Part shown: piece after piece, positions 1 to 12,201 of the stretch
Position numbering within the stretch: position 1 is the first letter of the stretch
Layout: every line of letters begins with the position of its first letter
Assembly: GCA_017893485.1 (NCBI GenBank)
Contig: CM030364.1
Coordinates: 244,975,818-245,039,817 of the forward strand
DNA length: 64,000 nt
Reading direction: 5' to 3'
From: Hemerocallis citrina
Taxonomy: Eukaryota; Streptophyta; Magnoliopsida; Asparagales; Asphodelaceae
The notes under the pieces: model-generated
Database searches by the model: none
Told to the model about the DNA's origin: nothing
What the model saw: the letters and a program-made list of their open reading frames with translations, nothing else
Position numbers and translations under genes: made by a program

Positions 1-348
1 TAATGTGTCGGAGATCCTTCGGCATTGGAGGACTGTGAGAGGCCATGGAGTTGCATGAGGGGTTATGTATCGAGACATGGTCATGATGAGGAGGTTGCCT
101 TTGGCGACTTCGGCGAGGGAGTCCCGCGGCAGCCCCTTAAGGCCCTTGAGGAGCCTACTGGGGCTGAGGTTGCTGAGGAAGTGGTAGTCCAGGCTGCGGT
201 TGCTTGACGGGCTGAGGGAGATGCTGTCCAGGCTACGGTTGTTGGACTTGCTGGACGGGTTGAGGAGGACCTCCTGAAGTGGAGGAGGAGAAGGAGCGGG
301 AGTGGCTCTGCGGTTGGAGACCGGCGCCTTCCCCTTCTTTGGAGGCAT
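1..348 (-). CDS. Gag N-terminus of Tat-like retrotransposon (partial)
   Basis: An open frame starts at the ATG complementary to 346-348 and runs 116 codons without a stop to the window edge. It begins MPPKKGKAPVSNRRA, close to the [15 protein letters not shown] start of the intact gag-pol at 29,375, and like it is rich in Pro, Ser and Arg. Gag would form the cytoplasmic virus-like particle of the retrotransposon. The start is about 50 bp inside the PBS, as in the intact copy. No catalytic domain is visible because the rest lies outside the window, so intactness cannot be judged. Confidence 0.7.
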   Translation of the reverse strand, partial: MPPKKGKAPVSNRRATPAPSPPPLQEVLLNPSSKSNNRSLDSISLSPSSNRSLDYHFLSNLSPSRLLKGLKGLPRDSLAEVAKGNLLIMTMSRYITPHATPWPLTVLQCRRISDTL

Positions 349-396
349 AGCTTGAAACTACTCTCGCTGATGAAATAGGATTGGATTACTTTTCGT

Positions 397-414
397 TTCC
401 CGCAGACGGCGCCA
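397..414 (-). other. Primer-binding site of the left Tat-like element
   Basis: The minus strand reads TGGCGCCGTCTGCGGGAA, three bases inside the LTR end. TGG pairs with the CCA end of the priming tRNA. It differs by one base from the PBS at 29,427-29,444. Confidence 0.8.
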
Positions 415-417
415 ATC

Positions 418-992
418 TGTTGCTGCTAATTTTGATGTGGGAGCAAACAAATGAAATTGTAGATTCTTTTTGGAAACAATAAAGCAAACATGTCGACTTT
501 CACCAGCGTTTGACTGGTTTCTTGCCGCTGCCGTGAACCTGCAAAAAGTTCGATACACCGGGATGGATCCCGGCGACGAACCCTCCAACGCTCTTGTCAG
601 TAATCAGAAAGATTATGAAAGAGCTTTATGTGGAAAAAGATTGATTATCTTGTTACGGTGGGGGGAGAAGGGTATTTCTAGTCGCCTTAAGAGACGGTTT
701 AGAGATTATGATATAAATGTCCTGGTGTTTTTGGATAAGATGTAGAGTTTAAATTGTTTCATAGGGATAACCATAAATTTGAATTACTTTTTCAATATCT
801 GAATTGGTTTGTAACGGATTGCTACCCATACCCAATAGGACAGATCCGTTTATGGGTTATTGGATTTTGAAGAACGACCTAATTCCCATTTCAGACTCAT
901 TTGTAGGTGAAATTACCGTTTTACCCCTGAGAGCTTTAAAATTCATGCCCGATTTGAACGGTCCCGATTTAATCCTATTTTTAGCCATATCA
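418..992 (-). repeat. 5' LTR of the left Tat-like element
   Basis: On the plus strand it runs from TGTTGCTGCTAATTTTG to TTAGCCATATCA. Both ends match the 662-bp LTRs further right. Where the intact LTR has a TATAAATA box the corresponding sequence is altered (gtatttctag on the plus strand). Confidence 0.85.
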
Positions 993-3900
993 GTAAACAT
1001 CAATCATTTGAACCAGTAAACATTAATCATGTGAACACATTAATTTGAAATAGCCTCGAATTTGTCACTGATCAGAATCGTGGTTGCAAACTAATATGCC
1101 ACTATCTCAAAACACCTATTAATTATCAACTTCATCTTCTATAATAAATCATCAACTACACCAGTAAACAGTAAATAAACACAGCTGGTAGCTATCAACT
1201 AAAATATTTATATAAATCTGATTTCAAACTATCCCGCACACAATCACACAAAAAACAAAGATACAAAATAAATAAAAGAACAGAAAGAATCCATAATATC
1301 CTACAACAATGTAACCCTGTTGATAATATTTACATCAGATGATCAGAAGCACAGTTTGGCAAATTAAAGTATTTTATCGTTACAGTAATTGACCAAGTGT
1401 TCTTTGCCAATGGTGATAAACGTTACAACTCTTTATCTGTTGTTGAAATGAGATCAGAAGTACGAACAACAGAACATCTAGAATTGGAGATCGCCGAAGA
1501 TGATACATTTTGTACAGTAAATGCACAAAAGAATTTGAAAACCAAGATGACACCGCCTCCTATACTGGATTCTCTGCCTTTTTGAAACCCTTTGCCACTG
1601 TTCAGTACAAAGATTATGTTAGAAAATTGACACAAGTTCAAGCACAATGTCAAAGAGAGAAGTTCAATCAAGGAGTTTGAAACGAAGGAAAACAAAAAGA
1701 TAGACATAGCAATGAATCTTTTGAAAAACAATAACTATAAAGATGCATATAATAGAATTGTAATTTTCGAGTCACAGCCTGAACTGAAACATTAATATTA
1801 AGTGTAAGTAACATTTGCAAAATGACATGTACAGAACCTTCATACGATAAATTGTGTGGATGAGTAAGAGAAAACAAGGTTGAAGGAGTTGATGTCCTTA
1901 TTAGTTTCAATCTTGAAATCTTCGGTTTAAGCAATAAAGGTGAACTGATACCCCAATTAGAAGGCTGGTAATGGACTCCTTTCATCCTTTATTGTAAACC
2001 AACCAGTACCAAGTCTTCTAACCAGAGTAAGGACATGAACTCCTTCATCCTTATTGCAAAAGCCTAAAATTTCAAATTGAAAGCACAAACTGATGCCAAA
2101 CTTAGAAGGTTCTCTACACAAGAGAAAGCTTCGAGATGAAATTTTAATTATTTCCTACCGGTCCCCTGTATTACCACATCTCTGCAAATAATTCTTTCTA
2201 AACATGATAAAAAGACAGCTCTGAACTAATAAAATAAACACAAATACTTGTGGGTACCATAACAGAAAAACAACTCCATTCTGATAATTTGTTCAGTTAA
2301 CTACTGCTTTCCTTATCCAGAAGGTAGTTTGACTAGGTGAACCGTTCTGCCAAGTATCAAGTTGACAATATAGAGGGTTATGAGTGACAAAACACAGCGG
2401 TCAATCCTCCAGACAAGATGAAAGTGGCGTTAACTAGAAGATTTTATTTGATTTAGTTAAATTTTTTGGTTTATGCAGTCAGCATTTCTAAAATGTGAAT
2501 CACAAATCATGTTTGCTAGGCAGGACATGCAGGATGTGCTAGTGCCTAGAGCCTCCGACCACCACCTATAATTGTGATTTTAAGTAAGAATCTAGTACCT
2601 CTAGTCATGGCCTTCAACTCTATTTTCTTCCGACAAATTTCATAGCCAAATCAAACATGATCTATAATCTGGAAATTATTCATAGACAAAGAAGATACAT
2701 TTCCAAAGAAGATATGGTGGATTGGTGGTGGGTATATTTGTGTTACTGGGGCTAATATATCTTGGCCACACATACTGGTGTCTCAACAAATGCAAACGTG
2801 GATCAAATTACAGAGCAGAATTACAGAGGACTATGGACTAATATTTTCTTTGGGTTAAACTGCACTCCAGAAAAAAGCCAATTTACCGAAGGAAATCTGA
2901 TCGACCTCTCCACGGTTTATTTTTCTTAGTCTAGATTATAGAACTCTAGGTTCTCTCTGACCTCTTAGAAATTTTGAAAGCGCAATATTTGATTGCATGG
3001 ATTGATTGTGACAGACAATATAGGTTCATATCTGCTAATTGGTTGTTTAAGTTTTTATTTAGTTATTCTCTTGCCATAATTTCCTCAGTCAAGAAATGGC
3101 AAAACCTAAAGGTCCATTGTGTTGACAGTTGGCAAGAGGATTTCATATTTGGTTGGCCAATCTTAGAGCCTAATCAAGTTGGTTTATATGGTCATAATGG
3201 AGAGAATACAGATGTCCAGAAAGGATGAAACCAAACATACTGATAAATTGATAGTATTTAAAAATAGACAATTAATTGATAAATCTACACAAGTATTATA
3301 TATCATGTTAACACTTGTAAAAATGAGAAGAAGAAAAAATTGTAAATGATAAAGTGAATGTTTCAGCAACTTTTTATAATAAATAAATCCATTAATTAAT
3401 TTAACTTTCTATAAGATCTTTCAACTGTCAAATGTATACCAGCAATAGAAGTAAAAGACGAACTAAAGAATTCAAGATCAAATTTCTAACCTTTAATTTG
3501 AATCTAATATACAAAATTCCCACAAAAAGCTCCATCCATGTCAAAATACATTGAAGAATATAGCATGCAATTAGATTCAAAAAACCAAGACAAATCCAGT
3601 AACTGTGTCAACAAAGCTAGTTTTCCTTATTGAATGTTTTAAGTATCAATCATTCTTAATCTGACTTATAACAGTAAAAGTCAATAGCTAATTAATTTAC
3701 GATGATAAAACCTTAGGTTTGTATGATACTCAAAAAACAGCAATGAGTTTTTTTAATAGGGTATAAAGCTAGTATAAAGCAGATATAACTAATTAAAAGA
3801 CGAACTGAAGAATTCAAGATCAAATTTCTAACCTTTAAATTGAATCTTATATACAAAATTCCCACAAAAAACTCCATCCATGTCAAAATATATTGAAGAA

Positions 3901-4394
3901 TATAGGATGCATCAGATTCAAAAAAACCAAGACAAATCCAGTAACTGAGTCAACAAAGCTAGTTTTCCTTATTGAATGCTTAAGTATCAATCATTCTTAA
4001 TCTGACTTATAACAGTAAAAGTCATAGCTAATTAATTTATGATTATAAAACCTTAGGTTTGTGTGATACTCAAAAAACAGCAGTGAGGTTTTTTTTAATA
4101 GGGTAAAAAGCCAGTATAAAGCAGATATAACCAATTAATCCTGAATAAACTATGTTCCACACAAGGATGGTATTTTGTAAAAATGCACAAGCTATTTCTC
4201 TATCAATGGAAGATTTTGATGATCATATCTCAAAACAAGTTCACTATAAACAGTAGGCCGTAAAACTCAAGATGGTGCTAGTACATATGGGATTTTCAAA
4301 GCTTCAGCCTACACTAATTTAGACGTTGGAATCAACTGCGCGTTTGATCAGAACCAATATGAAATGGATAAGATATAACTTTAGACAAAAATTA
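993..4394. other. AT-rich spacer, no convincing gene
   Basis: Open frames here are short (about 105 codons at most), low in complexity and match nothing I recognise. The stretch may hold the 3' UTR of gene A and an unlocated short last exon. The clearest structure is the tandem duplication at 3453-4138. Confidence 0.5.
3453..4138. repeat. Direct tandem duplication, 342-bp unit
   Basis: The block beginning aaaagacgaact at 3453 recurs at 3795, with small substitutions and short indels between copies. It lies just beyond the 3' side of gene A and contains no coding signal that I can see. Confidence 0.9.
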
Positions 4395-6744
4395 CTATGA
4401 GCAGAATGGTAAGATAAGAGTAGACTGACCTTTGGAAGAGGCCCGAACAACAACAATGTGCATTGTGGCATTGTTTGGCGGCAGATGGAGACGAAGAGGA
4501 CAAAGCATCCCATTCAATGGATTCCTTGAGCAGACAATTATTTCATCATCCATTTGTGTTATCTCCTCCAACACATCTGTCAATTCGCCTACACTAGATC
4601 CCTTGAAGCTGAAGGAAAGTTCGGTGCTATTATCTGTAGATCCATCTTCAGCAGCAATCACATAGTAGACTGTTCGACCGTCAAACTTGTGTGGTGTGGG
4701 CGGTGATCCAGGAAAAGAAGATAAAGACTGCAACCACAATCATGTTAAAAAACAAAAGCATTTCAAATCACTCATTATATACTCAAAATATTTTACATCA
4801 GAGTGTCATAAAACAATATGTTTATCATAAGATTCATAACAACATATGTGGTTTGTTCACGTAGAAGAAAGTTGTAGATTAATTTCAAAACATATGATCC
4901 AGCATCAAATACAAGAATGCAAAAGAAAAATTACCAATTTCCGGTATTTAGATAATTAAACAAGCACAGGGTAAACAATTATTTTCTCATTGCATTCAAG
5001 TGTAGAAAAATTTCATTGTCATGAAAGAGAAGAACTAGAATTCTCCTAGTTCGTAACTCTTCCACATTCCTGCTCTTTGCCTAGAACCAAAGCTACCAAA
5101 TACCAGGCTAAACTTTAAATGAAAAATACGAAGATTACTAAAGAATAGTACAAACATTTCAATGACTAAAGACATAGGTATTACTTTTATTCAAGAAATA
5201 TGTAAATGTTAAGTAAAGGTTGGATATATTAGAAAAACCAATAAAGTCTAGATAATAATAAACACAATACCATTAGCTAAAACAACACCCAAATTCAAAA
5301 AGAAAAAAGGGGGAAAAATTCTCCTAATTCTTAATTCACACATTCTTCTCCGCCTCTACTTTACCAGAAATAGTACCACCGCTTTAGAATGTTACATACA
5401 ATTAACTTATCAATTTTTAAGTGGAGGAAAGGTAAAATAACTGGAGGAGCATATAGGCATCAACCATTCCTATGATCATCCTCATCTTGTTTGTTTGAGA
5501 GTGATGTAAAATAACCTTTGGGCCACCAAATGTTAAGACACCTCGAGGGATTCTCAATTTCCCACCTCTGCTTTATCTTCTTCTGCAAGATTCTACATTC
5601 AAATAAATTGGAGCTAAAATAACTCCATTATTCATCCAATCGAGCGAACAGCCACAAAAGAGAAACACCTATGCAAAATCTTTAAGTAGATGTAGAATCC
5701 TGTTAAAATAAATGTATATCTCCGTGGAGTCAAATTCTCATAACTCAGCAGTAAGGTACCTCTATTATATACATCTAACCAAAAACTTCCTCACACCAGT
5801 AAAAAGCACATCCATTTCTAAAACATCTAACAAGATATGCAATTGAAAATTGTAGCAATCCACCGAAAGGAAGCCTAATCTATCACAATATAGCCAAAGC
5901 CTAATTTATTCTATACCAAAACCGAAAACTATTACTTTAACATACCCTATCAACAACCCTAAAACCCCTCGAATCCAGAGTCCTCAAAACCCATCTTAGC
6001 TTTCTGCATCCTCTATTATACCATACCAAAGCCTTAAAATCGCTCTAGATTAGTCGCATACAACAAATAAAACCCAAAAAACAAAAAAGTACAAACTTTT
6101 CTAGGTAGCTAACTACCAGCATAGAAATTAGTCGGATCTTTTAAGTATTCTTAACCTACCTCCGTTCTAGAAAACCTCCCCGACAACCCCGGACTCCCCT
6201 CCTCAAACTCCACTGGCGGCGGCGGCGGCGGCGGCGGAGCCATCATCGGCATCGGCGGCGAAACCTTTCCCCCATTCCCCCCTCCCCCGGGCCTCACCTC
6301 AACCACCTCCACATCCCACAGCACCCAATCCTGCGTACTCGTCCGATGTGGCACATCATGCGTCACCGAATTTCTCCAAGGCGGCAGCCCCCCATTCGCC
6401 CTCAAGAACTTCCCATACCTCGTCTTTAATTTCACCTGAAAACCATCTCTTATCGGCTCCCACTCCACCGACGAGTCCAACCGGCGGGGCAACGTTTGGA
6501 GGACTTTTCGGCCGGTGGCACCGAGCAGGTACGGCTCGTTCGACGCCGTGAGGTAGCGGTTATGCACGGATTTGAGGCGGATGACGTCACGGGTAGCGTT
6601 TTCGGGGAACTCGACGGTCCAGCGGGCGGCGCGGTAGGAGGCGTTGCGGTCCTGGGACACGTGCTCCTCGTCGTCGTCGGCGATGAGGTACTTGTCGTGG
6701 TGGCTCCGGAAGCGTACGGTCTTCGCGTGTCCGAAGAGCTCCAT
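4395..6744 (-). CDS. DUF569 (actin-cross-linking-like, beta-trefoil) protein, gene A
   Basis: Exon 1 is 6744-6160 (195 codons, phase 0) and ends at a donor GAG|GTAGGT. Exon 2 starts at 4727 after an acceptor TTGCAG and runs to a donor AAAG|GTCAGT at 4430. The frame also stays open across that donor to a TAG at 4395, so the C-terminus is short either way; a separate last exon was not located. Exon 1 gives the DUF569 beta-trefoil fold: MELFGHAKTVRFRSH, DKYLIADDDEEHVSQD, then RYLTASNEPYLLG and ANGGLPPWRNSVTHD, followed by a Pro-rich linker (eight Pro in a row). Exon 2 gives the second conserved domain, RTVYYVIAAEDG through CSRNPLNGMLCPLRL and LPPNNATMHIVVVRASS. The family is named for fascin-like domains; its biochemical role is not established. 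The ~1.4 kb intron is AT-rich with no obvious transposon. Confidence 0.88.
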
Positions 6745-7083
6745 TGTAAGGGTTTTGAGAGATTTTGGGGTAGAAAGGAGAGAGGCTTTTAATGGCGATT
6801 CTGGAGGGGGAAAGAGGAGAGATTTTCTAGTCGCGATTTTTTTTTTTTTTAAGCGCGTTGATGAAATGAAGAGGAAGACGGGGGACGTAAATCTAGGAGT
6901 AATTAATTACTCCGTATCCGTATTTAAGGAGGGGAGATTATGATTGACTGGACCGCTAACGTGGCAGTTTTGGATATAACTAAACTAGTATTAAAGATAT
7001 GCTCGGTTCCGGTCCTGGTTGGATATTGCTTTCGAATGGTCGTGGTTGGATATTTACATGTGCGGAATTGGACCAAGCAGGCA
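6745..7083. promoter_or_regulatory. 5' flank of gene A
   Basis: Upstream of the gene A ATG (minus strand). The plus strand carries a T11-12 tract near 6840 and blocks such as taatggcgatt and gaggaagac that recur upstream of gene B at 32,980-33,060. The duplication that produced the two genes therefore included promoter sequence. I see no certain TATA box. Confidence 0.45.
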
Positions 7084-7285
7084 GGCAGTGGGTTGACAAA
7101 AAATTAGAAGGGATTGAGAGGTGGTCCAAATTGGACAAGAATGTACTACAGATTAGTAGTTGGTCAAAATCGAGGATAGAAACAGGCAGTGGGTTGACAA
7201 AAAATTAGAAGGGATTGAGAGGTGGTCCAAATTGGACAAGAATGTACTACAGATTAGTAGTTGGTCAAAATCGAGGATAGAAACA
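7084..7285. repeat. Direct tandem duplication, 101-bp unit
   Basis: ggcagtgggttgacaaaaaa at 7084 recurs at 7185 and the following 101 bases are essentially identical. The unit includes tggtccaaattggacaa, the same flank that borders the MITEs of the array to the right. Confidence 0.9.
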
Positions 7286-7392
7286 AAGTTTGCTTCATCA
7301 AAGAAAGAAACAAAGTTTGCACTACATATTAGTAGTTCGTCAAAATACTGTTAAAATTAATTAAAAGACAATTTAGTTTTTTTAATATAATA

Positions 7393-7840
7393 TTCCTTCT
7401 GTTTTAAAATATAAGACATTCTAATTTTATTTTTTATTTATCAAAATACTAGTAATTTACACGTGTGATGTATATTTTAATAATTTCAAAAAATAAAAAT
7501 AAAAATTCTGACGTAGGAAGGATTTGAACCGGAATTCTCCTTTAAATTAGTTATGTACGTGCGTTGCACATATTGGTAGAATGACAAAATGACAAATGAC
7601 ACTAAAGCCTTCTCCCATTATAATATTAGAGATTAGAGATTAGAGATAAGTCATTTTAGATTTTCGAGATAAATATCTTGTCATTCTTAAATATCTATCA
7701 AATATTTTTTTATGACATTTTTAATTTTACCCATATCTTTTTTATAAATGAGTAATACTAAAATTATAAAGGATGACAAATTGGATATTTTACAATTGAT
7801 AGCTCATTTATGAGTTTTAAAAACCAAGAATGTTAGTATT
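7393..7840 (-). mobile_element. Stowaway-type MITE copy M0, inverted, interrupted by a mini-Helitron
   Basis: Reverse-complement relative of M1-M5: it starts ttccttctgttttaaaatat and ends near tacaattgatagctcattta. The element is split by the 198-bp insertion at 7449-7646. Its ends are degenerate. Confidence 0.65.
7449..7646 (-). mobile_element. Mini-Helitron (198 bp) inside MITE M0
   Basis: On the minus strand it starts TCTCTAATCTC and ends AAATTACTAG, i.e. TC...CTAG. It sits between an A and a T, with no target duplication, in a MITE whose uninterrupted sequence is visible in M1-M5. A short palindrome (ACACGTGT) lies 9 nt before CTAG. It contains ggttcaaatcc, which resembles a tRNA-type B box. 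No coding capacity. Confidence 0.6.
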
Positions 7841-7850
7841 TTTTGTTAAT

Positions 7851-8010
7851 CCTAGATTTATTTTAATAAGCATGTAGAAATCTAGAATGACTTATATTTT
7901 GAAACGAAATGAGTAATAAAAAATAGGCCTCCTAGGTTTATTTTAATAAGCGTGTAGAAATCTAGAATGACTTATATTTTGAAACGAAATGAGTAATAAA
8001 AAATAGGCCT
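7851..8010. repeat. Direct tandem duplication, 80-bp unit
   Basis: cctagatttattttaataag at 7851 recurs as cctaggtttattttaataag at 7931; both copies end aaaaaataggcct. Confidence 0.9.
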
Positions 8011-8604
8011 ATAAAAATTTATATGTGTATATATTAGGTTTTAATTAATATTTAATTAAGATTAAAGATTATTTAACATTAAATTAGGATTAAATTAAGA
8101 GTTAATTATGAATTAATTATGAGCTAATTTGAATTTTGCTCCTGGACGGGAAATGATTTCCCGTCTTCTCGTCCGTTGTTAAATTTCTTTTTTTCCTGGG
8201 ATGAGACATCATTTATCATATGTTCGATTTTTTAAAATCAAAACCCAAATTTTGAGTTAGAACGACTACAACTGAAATCCAAAATTTATATTCCTATATG
8301 TCAAATACCCAAAATTTGAGATTCAACGACTACAGATGCTCTAAGAAATGAAATTAATATTACACATTAATTTTGGACTAATTTGAAAAAAAATCTATTT
8401 TTTTAAAGAATGGTCTAAAATCTTATGTACAATTTACACACGTAAAAGTATGTTGAAAGGCCATAAAGAGTTTGAGTTGAACTACGTGGTCCAAATTGGA
8501 CAAAACTATCGAGGATTGGAACAAAGTTTGTACTACAGATTAGTAGTTGGTCAAAATAATGTCAAAGTTAATTAAATGGCAATTTAGTTTTTCTTAATAT
8601 AATA

Positions 8605-8839
8605 CTCCCTCCGTAAAATGAGGTATCGATTGTAAAATATCCAATTTGTCATCCTCTTTAATTCTAGTATTACTCATTTTATAAAAAAGATATGGGTAAA
8701 ATTAAAAATGTCATAAAAAAATATTTGATGGATATTTAAGAATGACAAGATATTTATCTCGAAAATCTAAAATGTCTTATATTTTGATAAATAAAAAACA
8801 AAATTAGAATGACTTGTATATATTTTAAAACGGAGGGAG
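8605..8839 (+). mobile_element. Stowaway-type MITE M1
   Basis: Ends CTCCCTCCGT and ACGGAGGGAG, flanked by TA on both sides, as in Stowaway/Tc1-mariner MITEs. About 235 bp, AT-rich, non-coding. Confidence 0.85.
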
Positions 8840-9473
8840 TATTATATTTTGAAACGAAAGGAGTAATAAAGAAATAGGCCCATAAAAATTTATATGTGTA
8901 TATATTAGGTTTTAATTAATATTTAATTAAGATTAATGATTATTTAATATTAAATTAGGATTAAATTAAGAGTTAATTATGAATTAATTATGAGCTAATT
9001 TGAATTTTGCTCTTGGATGGAAAATTATTTCCCGTCTTCCCGTCCGAAGTTAAATTTCTTTTTTTCCTGGGACGAGACATCATTTATCGTATGTTCGATT
9101 TTTTAAAATCAAAACCCAAATTTTGAGTTAGAACGACTACAACTGAAACCCAAAATTTATATTCCTATATGGCTATATGTCAAATACCCAAAATTTGAGA
9201 TTCAACGACTACAGATGCTTTAAGAAATGAAATTAATATTACACATTAAATTTGGACTAATTTGAAAAAAAATATATTTTTTTCAAGAATGGTCTAAAAT
9301 CTTGTGTACAATTTACACACGTAAAAGTATGTTGAAAGGCCATAACGAGTTTGAGTTGAACTACGTGGTCCAAATTGGACAAAACTATCGAGGATAGGAA
9401 CAAAGTTTGTACTACAGATTAGTAGTTGGTCAAAATACAGTTAAAGTTTTTTCTAATATAATACTCCCTCCGT

Positions 9474-9693
9474 AAAATGAGCTATCAATTGTAAAATATC
9501 CAATTTGTCATCCTCTATAATTTTAGTATTACTCATTTTATAAAAAAGATATGGGTAAAATTGAAAATGTCATTAAAAAGTATTTGATGAATATTTAAGA
9601 ATGACAGACATTTAACTCGAAAATCTAAAATGACTTATATTTTGATAATAATAAAAAAATTAGAATGACTTATATATTTTAAAACAGAGGGAG
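9474..9693 (+). mobile_element. Stowaway-type MITE M2
   Basis: CTCCCTCCGT...ACAGAGGGAG with TA flanks; about 220 bp. Followed by an inverted copy of the left flank (ttttgaccaactactaattt). Confidence 0.85.
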
Positions 9694-10516
9694 TATTATA
9701 TTAAGAAAAACTAAATTGCCTTTTAATTAACTTTAACAATATTTTGACCAACTACTAATTTGTAGTACAAACTTTGTTCCTATCCTCGATAGTTTTGTCC
9801 AATTTGGACCACCTCTCAATCCCAATTTACACACATAAATCTATTTTTTAATAAGCGTGTAGAAATCTAGAAGGACTTATATTTTGAAACGAAAGGAAAG
9901 GAGTAATAAAGAAATAGGCTTATAAAAATTTATATTTGTATATATTAGGTTTTAATTAATATTTAATTAAGATTAAAGATTATTTAACATTAAATTAGAA
10001 TTAAATTAAGAGTTAATTATGAATTAATTATGAGCTCATTTGAATTTTTCTCTTGGACGGGAAATTGTTTCCCATCTTCCCGTCCGTTGTTAAATTTCTC
10101 TTTTTCCTAGGACGAGACATCATTTATCGTATGTTCGATTTTTTAAAATCAAAACCCAAATTTTGAGTTAGAACGACTACAACTGAAACCCAAAATTTAT
10201 ATTCCTATATGTCAAATACCCAAAATTTGAGATTCAACGACTACAGATGCTCTAAGAAATGAAATTAATATTACACATTAATTTTGGACTAATTTGAAAA
10301 AAAAAATCTATTTTCTTTTAAGAATGGTAAAATTTTGTTTACAATTTACACACATAAAAGTATGTTGAAAGGCCATAAAGAGTTTAAGTTGAACTACATG
10401 GTCCAAATTGGACAAAACTATCGAGGATAGGAACAAAGTTTGTACTACAGATTAGTAGTTGGTCAAAATACTATTAAAGTTAATTAAAAGGCAATTTAGT
10501 TTTTCTTAATATAATA

Positions 10517-12201
10517 CTCCTTCCGTAAAATGAGCTATCAATTGTAAAATATCCAATTTTTCATCCTCTATAATTTTAGTATTACTCATTTTATAAAAAA
10601 GATATGGGTAAAATTGAAAATGTCATTAAAAAATATTTAATGGATATTTAAGAATTAGAAGACATTTACCTCGAAAATCTAAAATGACTTATATTTTGAT
10701 AAATAAAAAACAAAATTAGAATTGTTGATTCTTTGTTTTGATGACTACAACACAATGCAAAGTTGTGCTACCACCTATATATATTGTAGGATATATCAAA
10801 GATAAATACATTGGTACAATATACAAAGGCAAAGTTGATCCAATGAAGCTTTCAAGAGAATCAATCAAACTACAAAGATTTAAGTTCAAGTCACATTTGA
10901 TCAAGCAAGCTTCAAGACATAAAGACAATGGCTCAAGCTCAAGTCAAAGACTCAAGTTCAAGACAAGACTCAAGTGCTTCAAATATTTTGTATAAAGTGT
11001 CTTTTAACAATTGTAATTTTTATTCTTTGAGTCTTAGGAACATGTAATAGCCTTGTCACACACACTCATACATATCTTTTAATAATTGAGTATTTTACAA
11101 AGTTAAAAGGTCGAAACAAGCTTGAATAAGTTCAGCTGTTGAGTACCAGTCGACCGTTCTTTGGAACCAGTCGACTGTCTTAGTACGAAATTGTCTGAAC
11201 TCATACAAGCTTTGACCAGTCGACTCATTATGGCAACCCAGTCGACTGTTCAAGTCGTTTCGATAGTTTTCTAATTTTAAAACTTGTTTTTCAAAATCAA
11301 ATCTTTTTACTGCCGTTCTATGGCAGTTGGGATTCAACCTTTCAACGTTCAAACGTCTCTAACTCTATAAAAAGAGTATAGAGATCATTTGGCAAAGGGT
11401 CACAATATTTCCAAGCATTTTCTTAAGTTTCAAGTTTTTTGTTTTTGAGAAGAACATGCTTTTTAAAAGGCATACATATTCTTTAAATCTTGGTTCTCTG
11501 AAAATCAGTCTAGTATAACATCGAATTCATTTTAGACTAATTTTAGAAGTTAGCCTAATAGCCACCATACAAAATCACAAATCACAAACAAGGCTATAGG
11601 TTATTGTAACTCTTTTTGTTGTTGTTTTCACTCACGGGTTGTAAGAGTGGTCATCTCAGTTGGAGAGTAGGGCTCTTGGTTGTAGAGTCAGTTTTTCACT
11701 CTAGGGTGTAGAGTGCGTTTGCTCTCTCTAGTGGTGAGAGAGGTCTACGGGTTTGACATAGTTGTTGTTAAATATCGTAGGGTATTCTTGTATTTTTTCA
11801 AGAATAGTGGAAAATCTTAAGTGGGTTGCTTGGGAACTGGATGTAGGTCAGGAGGACCGAACCAGGATACATCGCTGTGTTCTCTGTGGTTGACTTTCTC
11901 TATGATTGTATTTTCTTCACTTGCAATCTCAATTTTATTAAGTTTTTGTTAAAAAACTTGTCTGCCAAGTCGACTAGTTTCCGCTATAAATCGACTGGTC
12001 AGACTCGTAACTCTTAGTAAAATACTCTTCTGATCTGTCGCTTCAGTCGACTGGATATCTCTTTTCGGTCGACTTAACAGAACGAAAAGTTCAATTTCTT
12101 AATTAATTTTTATACAACATAATTCACCCCCCTCTAGTGTTATTTGCCTTGCCTACAGGATCCAACAATAATGACTTATATATATTTTAAAACGGAGGGA
12201 G
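10517..12201 (+). mobile_element. Stowaway-type MITE M3, interrupted by a solo LTR
   Basis: Left part 10,517-10,722 (ctccttccg...) and right part 12,168-12,201 (...acggagggag) join into one MITE when the 10,723-12,167 insertion and one TSD copy are removed. Confidence 0.85.
10723..12167 (+). mobile_element. Solo LTR, probably Ty1/copia, 1,445 bp
   Basis: Starts TGTTGATTC and ends GGATCCAACA, with an imperfect terminal inverted repeat. It is flanked by agaat (10,718-10,722) and ataat (12,168-12,172), a 5-bp TSD with one substitution, and it interrupts a MITE whose empty site is visible in sister copies. The cggtaca-like context near 11,840-11,880 and the ttcacccccctctagtg end suggest a copia LTR. 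It contains seven GTCGAC sites, mostly inside CAGTCGACTG-like palindromes. No coding region. Confidence 0.82.

Larger units (their letters stand above)
1..992 (-). mobile_element. 5' end of a Tat-like Ty3/gypsy element, truncated by the window edge
   Basis: Read on the minus strand, this has an LTR (418-992), a primer-binding site (397-414) and the start of gag (348 down to 1), so the element continues left of the window. LTR ends, PBS and gag start resemble the complete element at 16,726-30,109, but the LTR is shorter (575 against 662 bp) and clearly diverged, so it is a separate, older copy or subfamily. Bases 993-997 (gtaaa) would be one TSD copy; the other lies outside. Confidence 0.85.

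Noticed and set aside
1397..1985. Possible small genes in the spacer left of gene A
   Set aside because: Overlapping short frames on both strands, no conserved motif, no splice or promoter context.
7505..7545. tRNA gene suggested by a GGTTCAAATCC box
   Set aside because: Only a B-box-like string; no cloverleaf or A box can be formed around it.
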